DNA of 64,000 bases from JANOMH01 sp031422295 (GTDB taxonomy: Bacteria > Pseudomonadota > Alphaproteobacteria > Rhodobacterales > Rhodobacteraceae), in assembly GCA_031422295.1 (NCBI GenBank), contig JANOQM010000047.1, positions 1-64,000 of the forward strand, given 5' to 3'. Made by a program: the position numbers and the translations under genes. Positions 59,703-64,000 of this stretch are shown here, piece by piece (position 1 is the stretch's first letter; each line of letters starts with the position of its first letter). Below the pieces are notes generated by a model, which made no database searches, was not told the DNA's origin, and worked only from the letters and a program-made list of their open reading frames with translations.

Positions 59703-60185
59703 TTACTGTGCCGGGGTCGCGCGATGGCGCTGCCAGATAATCACCGCCAGCAACAAGATTGCCATGCCGAAAAACCCGGTCCAGGGTGCTGCCCCGAATA
59801 AAACATCGCTCATCCGCCGCCCCGGTAACATGGTGAATACCCCTGCGATCCCAATTGCATAGGTGTAGAGCGACAGCATGGTCTGGCGGTGCAGGCCGAT
59901 CCGTCCGGCGCGGGCATGGGCCACGCCCTGCCATAGGCTGAACAGGGTCAGGACCGACAGGATATGAATGGGTGAGAACCGTCCAATCAGCCGGATATCG
60001 GTGATCAGAAAGGAACTGAGCGCAGTGACGGCCATCGCCAATACCCACCCCCGGCCCAGCAGTTTATGCCAGATATCCCGGCTGCGCCGCAGCATCGCCA
60101 GCGGCCCGAGGATAAGCGCCAAGATCACCGCGATCACATGCAGCTGGATGATTGGCGGGGCGGTCAGAAGCGGGGCGAGGGTCAT
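59703..60185 (-). CDS. DUF2306-type membrane protein
   Basis: This 160-residue protein has four or five hydrophobic segments. The block IRLIGRFSPIHILSVLTLFS followed by RIGLHRQTMLSLY is characteristic of DUF2306. The ATG at 60185 is chosen because it directly precedes a membrane segment; the longer frame is not supported. It is divergent from the LytTR regulator. The function is unknown. Confidence 0.85.
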   Translation of the reverse strand: MTLAPLLTAPPIIQLHVIAVILALILGPLAMLRRSRDIWHKLLGRGWVLAMAVTALSSFLITDIRLIGRFSPIHILSVLTLFSLWQGVAHARAGRIGLHRQTMLSLYTYAIGIAGVFTMLPGRRMSDVLFGAAPWTGFFGMAILLLAVIIWQRHRATPAQ

Positions 60186-60345
60186 GGCAGAACGGTCCTT
60201 TTTGGGCTTGCGGGTTGGGCTGTGCGGGGCTTTGCAGTTTGGGGGGGCCATGGTATTGGCGGCCATTGCCCGGCATATTGCCGGACCCATGCCAAGGGCC
60301 GCCCGCCCGATCAACCGCCACTTCGTCAGACACAGGGTTTGCTGC

Positions 60346-61140
60346 GTGACCAACCGCCTCTCGTCATTCGCGCTGCGTCAGGCACGCGCCCATCTGGCGG
60401 CCCGCCCGGTGCTGCTAACGCTGGTGGGGGTGTCATTGGTGCTTGCGCTGTCCGGCCCGTTCCGCACCCTGGACCTGTTGGGCCCCGGCACCCGGGCAGT
60501 GTATTGGACGGCTGTGGTCTTTGGCACCTATGCGACGGGCACGATGGTGATGGCGGTCTTGGGGCAATGGTCCCGGTTCAGCGGTTGGCCACGCGCATTG
60601 CGCATCGCTGTTGGCGGGGTTCTGGTCGGGCTGGCTGTGGCGCTGATCCTGGTGCTGATCGACCGGCTGGTGCTGGGCCGCCCGCCCGATTCTGGCCCGG
60701 ATGTGGTGCAACTGACCGCGATTGCGATCCTGATTTCGCTGTTTGTGGTGGCGGTGGGAATTTTGCAGGCGCGGTTGGAATTGCGGCCCGCTTTGCCCCG
60801 TCCGGTTTTGATCCTGGACCGGCTGCCCTTGGCCAAACGCGGCGCTTTGCTGTGTCTGTCAGTCGAGGATCATTATGTGCAGGTCACGACCGCTTTGGGC
60901 CGGGAGATGGTGCTGATGCGCCTTGGTGATGCGATCCGCGAGGCGGGCGATATGCCCGGATTGCAGGTGCATCGGTCGCATTGGGTGGCGCTGGCCGCCG
61001 TGCGCGATGTCCGGCGCACCGGCGAGACCGCTGTGCTGACCTTGACCAACGGTGTCGAAGTTCCGGTCAGCCGCCGGTATATCAGGGATTTGCGGCAGGC
61101 CGGGATTTTGCCGCTGCGCGCCGCGGACCGGGCCGCCTGA
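60346..61140 (+). CDS. membrane-anchored LytTR-domain regulator
   Basis: This 264-residue protein has four hydrophobic segments in the first 145 residues, then a LytTR DNA-binding domain (about 165-255). The marker sequences are LCLSVEDHYVQVTTALG, LMRLGDAIREAGDMPGLQVH and VPVSRRYIRDLR. Such proteins bind DNA while held at the membrane and sense an unknown signal. The start is GTG at 60346; an ATG at 60289 in the same frame is possible. Its stop overlaps the lipB start, a tight link with no obvious functional reason. Confidence 0.85.
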   Translation: MTNRLSSFALRQARAHLAARPVLLTLVGVSLVLALSGPFRTLDLLGPGTRAVYWTAVVFGTYATGTMVMAVLGQWSRFSGWPRALRIAVGGVLVGLAVALILVLIDRLVLGRPPDSGPDVVQLTAIAILISLFVVAVGILQARLELRPALPRPVLILDRLPLAKRGALLCLSVEDHYVQVTTALGREMVLMRLGDAIREAGDMPGLQVHRSHWVALAAVRDVRRTGETAVLTLTNGVEVPVSRRYIRDLRQAGILPLRAADRAA

Positions 61141-61802
61141 TGCCCCGGGCGGCTGTTGACTGGATCACCTCAGACGGGCTGACGGAGTATGCCGCCGCGT
61201 GTGAATTCATGGAGGCCCGGGCCGCAGCGATTGCCGCAGGCACCGCCCCCGAGGCGATCTGGCTGGTCGAACATCCGCCCATGTATACGGCTGGCACCTC
61301 GGCCAAACCCGCCGACCTGACCGACCCTGACCGCTTTGCGGTGCATATGTCCAAACGTGGCGGCCAATATACCTATCACGGCCCCGGACAAAGGGTGGCT
61401 TATGTCATGCTGGATGTCGCTGCGCGCGGCCGTGATGTGCGCTGTTTTGTGCGCGATCTGGAGCGCTGGATCATTGCGGCATTGGCCGAATTTAACGTGA
61501 CCGGCGAAATCCGGCCCGGTCGCGTCGGCGTCTGGGTGACCCGGCCGGACCGGCCTTTGCGCCCCGATGGCCAGATGCAGGAAGACAAGATTGCCGCCCT
61601 TGGCATCCGGTTGCGCAAATGGGTCAGCTTTCACGGACTGTCGATCAATGTGGACCCGGATCTGAGCCATTTCAGCGGCATCGTGCCGTGCGGGATCAGT
61701 GACCACGGCGTGACCAGTCTGGTGGAGCTGGGCCTGCCGGTCAGCATGACGGATGTCGATGCCGCCCTGCGCCGCAGCTTTGACCAGGTTTTCGGCGGTT
61801 AG
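61140..61802 (+). CDS. lipB: octanoyl-[acyl-carrier-protein]:protein N-octanoyltransferase
   Basis: The first enzyme of lipoate biosynthesis, moving octanoate from ACP to lipoyl domains. This 220-residue protein shows the RGGQYTYHGPGQRVAYVM motif, the catalytic Lys in EDKIAALGIRLRKW and the catalytic Cys in IVPCGISDHGVTSL. The ATG at 61140 overlaps the LytTR gene stop (TGATG), so translation is coupled. It is convergent with the EAL gene. Confidence 0.95.
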   Translation: MPRAAVDWITSDGLTEYAAACEFMEARAAAIAAGTAPEAIWLVEHPPMYTAGTSAKPADLTDPDRFAVHMSKRGGQYTYHGPGQRVAYVMLDVAARGRDVRCFVRDLERWIIAALAEFNVTGEIRPGRVGVWVTRPDRPLRPDGQMQEDKIAALGIRLRKWVSFHGLSINVDPDLSHFSGIVPCGISDHGVTSLVELGLPVSMTDVDAALRRSFDQVFGG

Positions 61803-61807
61803 GGCGG

Positions 61808-63079
61808 TTACGCCGCCTGTCGCAGTCGCAGATTGTCAAATGTAGCGCCCAACACATGGGCGGGCACTGGGCGGGCGAAATAATAACCTTGGAATTGTTT
61901 GCAGCCATGCCGGTGCAGATAGGCCACTTCCTGTGCGGTTTCGGTGCCTTCAGCCAAAACCCTGATCCCCAGACCCTGCCCCAGCGTCAGCAAAGCGGCG
62001 CAGATCGCCTGCGCATCGGGGCTGGTGTGCACGTCGGTCACAAATTCCCGGTCGATCTTGAGAATATCGATCGGCAGTTGCCGCAGGGTGCGCAGGCTGG
62101 CGAAACCTGTGCCGAAATCATCCAGCGCGATCTGCACACCGGAATCGCGCAGTTGGGTCAGCAGGCGGCGGCTGTGGTCATAGTCCAGCAATGCCATGGT
62201 TTCGGTCAGTTCAATGACCAGCTGATCCGGGCGCAACCCGGCGGTGGCAATCGCATCGGCGATTTGCCAGCCCAAATCCTCGTTCATGAACTGTCCGGCA
62301 CCCAGATTGACCGAAACCCGCATCTGCGGGTCCCATCCGGCGGCCTGCTGGCAGGCATTGCGCAGGACCCATAGCCCGATCGGTTCGATCAGCCCCGTCG
62401 CCTCGGCCAAGGGGATAAACCGGGCGGGGGCGACAAAGCCACGGCTGGGGCTGTTCCAGCGGATCAACGCCTCGGCCCCGACCGGCTGCCCCAGATCAAG
62501 ATCCATGACCGGTTGATAATACAGTTCAAATTCCTCGTGCGCGATGGCGCTGCGCAGGTCTTGTTCCAGCACCAGCGGGTCATCGCCGGTATCGGGACCA
62601 CTGCCGGAAAGTGCGGTAAAAGGGGCCGCAAACCTGCCGCCCTGACCGAAAGCGACAATCGGATGTTCATCGCCTAAATGTTCGGCCCGCAAGGCGATGA
62701 CTTCGTCAATCACCCGCTGTGCATCGGTCATCAACCGCCCCGCCACATCGGTGAAATGGTCTGGCAAAGCCGCGGGCACATCGCCTTGTAACACCCGGCG
62801 CAGCGCCTGCCCCGTCAGGCTGACCGGGCGCAGCAACAGGTCAATGCCGATCACCGTGGCGATGGCCACGACAGCTGCACTGGCCATGGCCAGCACCGGT
62901 GCCCCCCAGGTCATGGGCGAGGTCACGGGCGAGGTCACGGGTAAAACCCCGCGGGCCATCAGCACCGCTATCACCATTGGCAAAGCCAGAATCCCAACCG
63001 CCGCCAGTGCCAATACCTTGGCACGGTAGCCCAGCCCGGTCAGTCGGGACAGACCGGCGTAAAACCAAAGCTGCGACAT
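61808..63079 (-). CDS. EAL-domain cyclic-di-GMP phosphodiesterase (membrane)
   Basis: This 423-residue protein has two N-terminal membrane segments (about 25-45 and 60-80) and a C-terminal EAL domain (about 170-420) with an intact EALIRWNSP motif (the EAL glutamate), the DDFGTGFASL loop and KIDREFV. It lacks a GGDEF domain. It should degrade cyclic-di-GMP and affect motility or biofilm formation. The ATG at 63079 begins MSQLWFYAGLSR. It ends five bases from the convergent lipB end. Confidence 0.88.
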   Translation of the reverse strand: MSQLWFYAGLSRLTGLGYRAKVLALAAVGILALPMVIAVLMARGVLPVTSPVTSPMTWGAPVLAMASAAVVAIATVIGIDLLLRPVSLTGQALRRVLQGDVPAALPDHFTDVAGRLMTDAQRVIDEVIALRAEHLGDEHPIVAFGQGGRFAAPFTALSGSGPDTGDDPLVLEQDLRSAIAHEEFELYYQPVMDLDLGQPVGAEALIRWNSPSRGFVAPARFIPLAEATGLIEPIGLWVLRNACQQAAGWDPQMRVSVNLGAGQFMNEDLGWQIADAIATAGLRPDQLVIELTETMALLDYDHSRRLLTQLRDSGVQIALDDFGTGFASLRTLRQLPIDILKIDREFVTDVHTSPDAQAICAALLTLGQGLGIRVLAEGTETAQEVAYLHRHGCKQFQGYYFARPVPAHVLGATFDNLRLRQAA

Positions 63080-63356
63080 GACCCATCCTCTCGTAGCGGC
63101 TGATCCCTTGTGCTAAAGGGACAAGTCTTTCCAGCGGGTTAAGGAGTGGCGGCTGCGGGATAGGGCAATTGCTTCAAGTTTTAGGCAGAACCCGGATTAT
63201 CCGCCCCCCCTGCGCCAATTTAACCCAGCGTGTCTGGCAGTTCGAATATTGCTCCCTTTACACTTACCGACTAGAACCGGATTAAATATGCGGGAGGTGG
63301 CTGTTTCATTTCGGCGCGCCCCTTGCAGTCCACAGTAGCCAGATCAGGAGAGCCAC

Positions 63357-64000
63357 ATGGCAGACGCCGCCATCCACGGCCACGACCAGCATGCAAGCCG
63401 GGGGTTTTTTACCCGCTGGTTCATGTCCACCAACCACAAAGATATCGGGGTTTTGTATCTCTTTACCTCGGGGATAGTGGGGTTCATTTCGGTTGCTTTC
63501 ACCGTGTTCATGCGGATTGAGCTGATGGAACCGGGCGTGCAGCATATGTGTCTGGAGGGGTATCGGTTCCTGACTGACGCGGCACAGACCTGTAGTCCGA
63601 ATGGCCATTTGTGGAACGTGCTGATCACCTATCACGGCGTTCTGATGATGTTCTTTGTGGTCATCCCGGCGCTGTTCGGCGGATTTGGCAATTATATCAT
63701 GCCATTGCAGATTGGTGCGCCGGATATGGCGTTTCCGCGGATGAATAACCTGTCCTATTGGATGTTCGTCGCAGGAACTGCGCTGGGTGTCGCCTCGATG
63801 CTGGCGCCGGGCGGCAACGGTCTGCAAGGGTCGGGCGTGGGCTGGGTGCTGTATCCGCCGCTGTCGACCCAAGAGGGCGGGATTTCCATGGATCTGGCGA
63901 TTTTCGCCGTGCACCTGTCGGGCGCCTCGTCGATTCTGGGTGCGATCAATATGATCACCACGATCCTGAACATGCGCGCGCCGGGCATGACGATGCACAA
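63357..64000 (+). CDS. ctaD: aa3-type cytochrome c oxidase subunit I, 5' part
   Basis: The visible 214 residues start with a soluble segment and then FMSTNHKDIGVLYLF, the conserved entry of CtaD. The first low-spin heme His appears in LITYHGVLMMFFVVIPALFG, and GNYIMPLQIGAPDMAFPRMN is the following conserved block. The ATG at 63357 has AGGAG before it. The gene runs off the window. With the cbb3 operon it shows that the cell has at least two terminal oxidases. The 277-base gap before it holds nothing I can name. Confidence 0.95.
   Translation, partial: MADAAIHGHDQHASRGFFTRWFMSTNHKDIGVLYLFTSGIVGFISVAFTVFMRIELMEPGVQHMCLEGYRFLTDAAQTCSPNGHLWNVLITYHGVLMMFFVVIPALFGGFGNYIMPLQIGAPDMAFPRMNNLSYWMFVAGTALGVASMLAPGGNGLQGSGVGWVLYPPLSTQEGGISMDLAIFAVHLSGASSILGAINMITTILNMRAPGMTMH

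Overview
The window looks like the chromosome of a Rhodobacterales-type alphaproteobacterium (Loktanella/Yoonia/Roseobacter-like). The grounds are high GC, the gene order SPOR lipoprotein - D-Ala-D-Ala carboxypeptidase - tmk - holB - tatD - PhnP-like hydrolase, Hint-domain RTX proteins, a ccoNOQP operon and an aa3-type ctaD. This is inferred from protein resemblance, not from a search.

Region 1 (1-27.9 kb) is a low-oxygen block. It holds an arginine deiminase cluster (YfcC-type antiporter, arcA, arcB, arcC on the minus strand), an [4Fe-4S] FnrL-type regulator and a second Crp/Fnr regulator. It also holds two divergent universal stress proteins, a PanE-like reductase, a zinc alcohol dehydrogenase, nirK-nirV with pseudoazurin, a cbb3 oxidase operon (ccoNOQP, a 53-aa membrane peptide, a DUF2189-like protein, ccoI, ccoS) and a P2-type cation ATPase. 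Sites resembling TTGAT-N4-ATCAA lie in at least eight intergenic regions, so most of the block can be read as one FNR/NNR regulon. A short stretch at 15.9-17.3 kb is decaying: a cupin fragment, a hydrolase with two frameshifts and a decapitated Crp/Dnr regulator.

Region 2 (27.9-44.2 kb) is an accessory island ending at tRNA-Ser(UGA). Its left part (28.0-29.7 kb) is a graveyard of IS3-family and serine-recombinase remnants. The first IS remnant is peppered with small palindromes. The middle (29.7-37.1 kb) has visibly lower GC and carries a candidate defence or DNA-modification system. That system is a UDG-like protein between 54-bp direct repeats, an overlapping three-gene operon (ParB-like, SNF2-like helicase, DUF3883/PD-(D/E)xK nuclease) and a convergent C5-cytosine methyltransferase with an in-frame C12 tract. 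The right part (37.4-44.2 kb) has a DUF3363 relaxase, phage debris, a HEPN/zinc-ribbon protein, a DUF1778/GNAT toxin-antitoxin pair and a large serine recombinase. The recombinase reading frame runs through the tRNA-Ser gene, which marks the integration site.

Region 3 (44.2-64 kb) is ordinary core chromosome. It comprises the cell-wall/replication operon above, an AEC transporter, a polyamine-type ABC transporter operon with an internal terminator, two Hint-domain secreted-protein genes, tRNA-Leu(GAG), a DUF2306 protein, a membrane LytTR regulator overlapping lipB, an EAL-domain protein and the 5' part of ctaD. No CRISPR array, rRNA gene or replication origin was seen.
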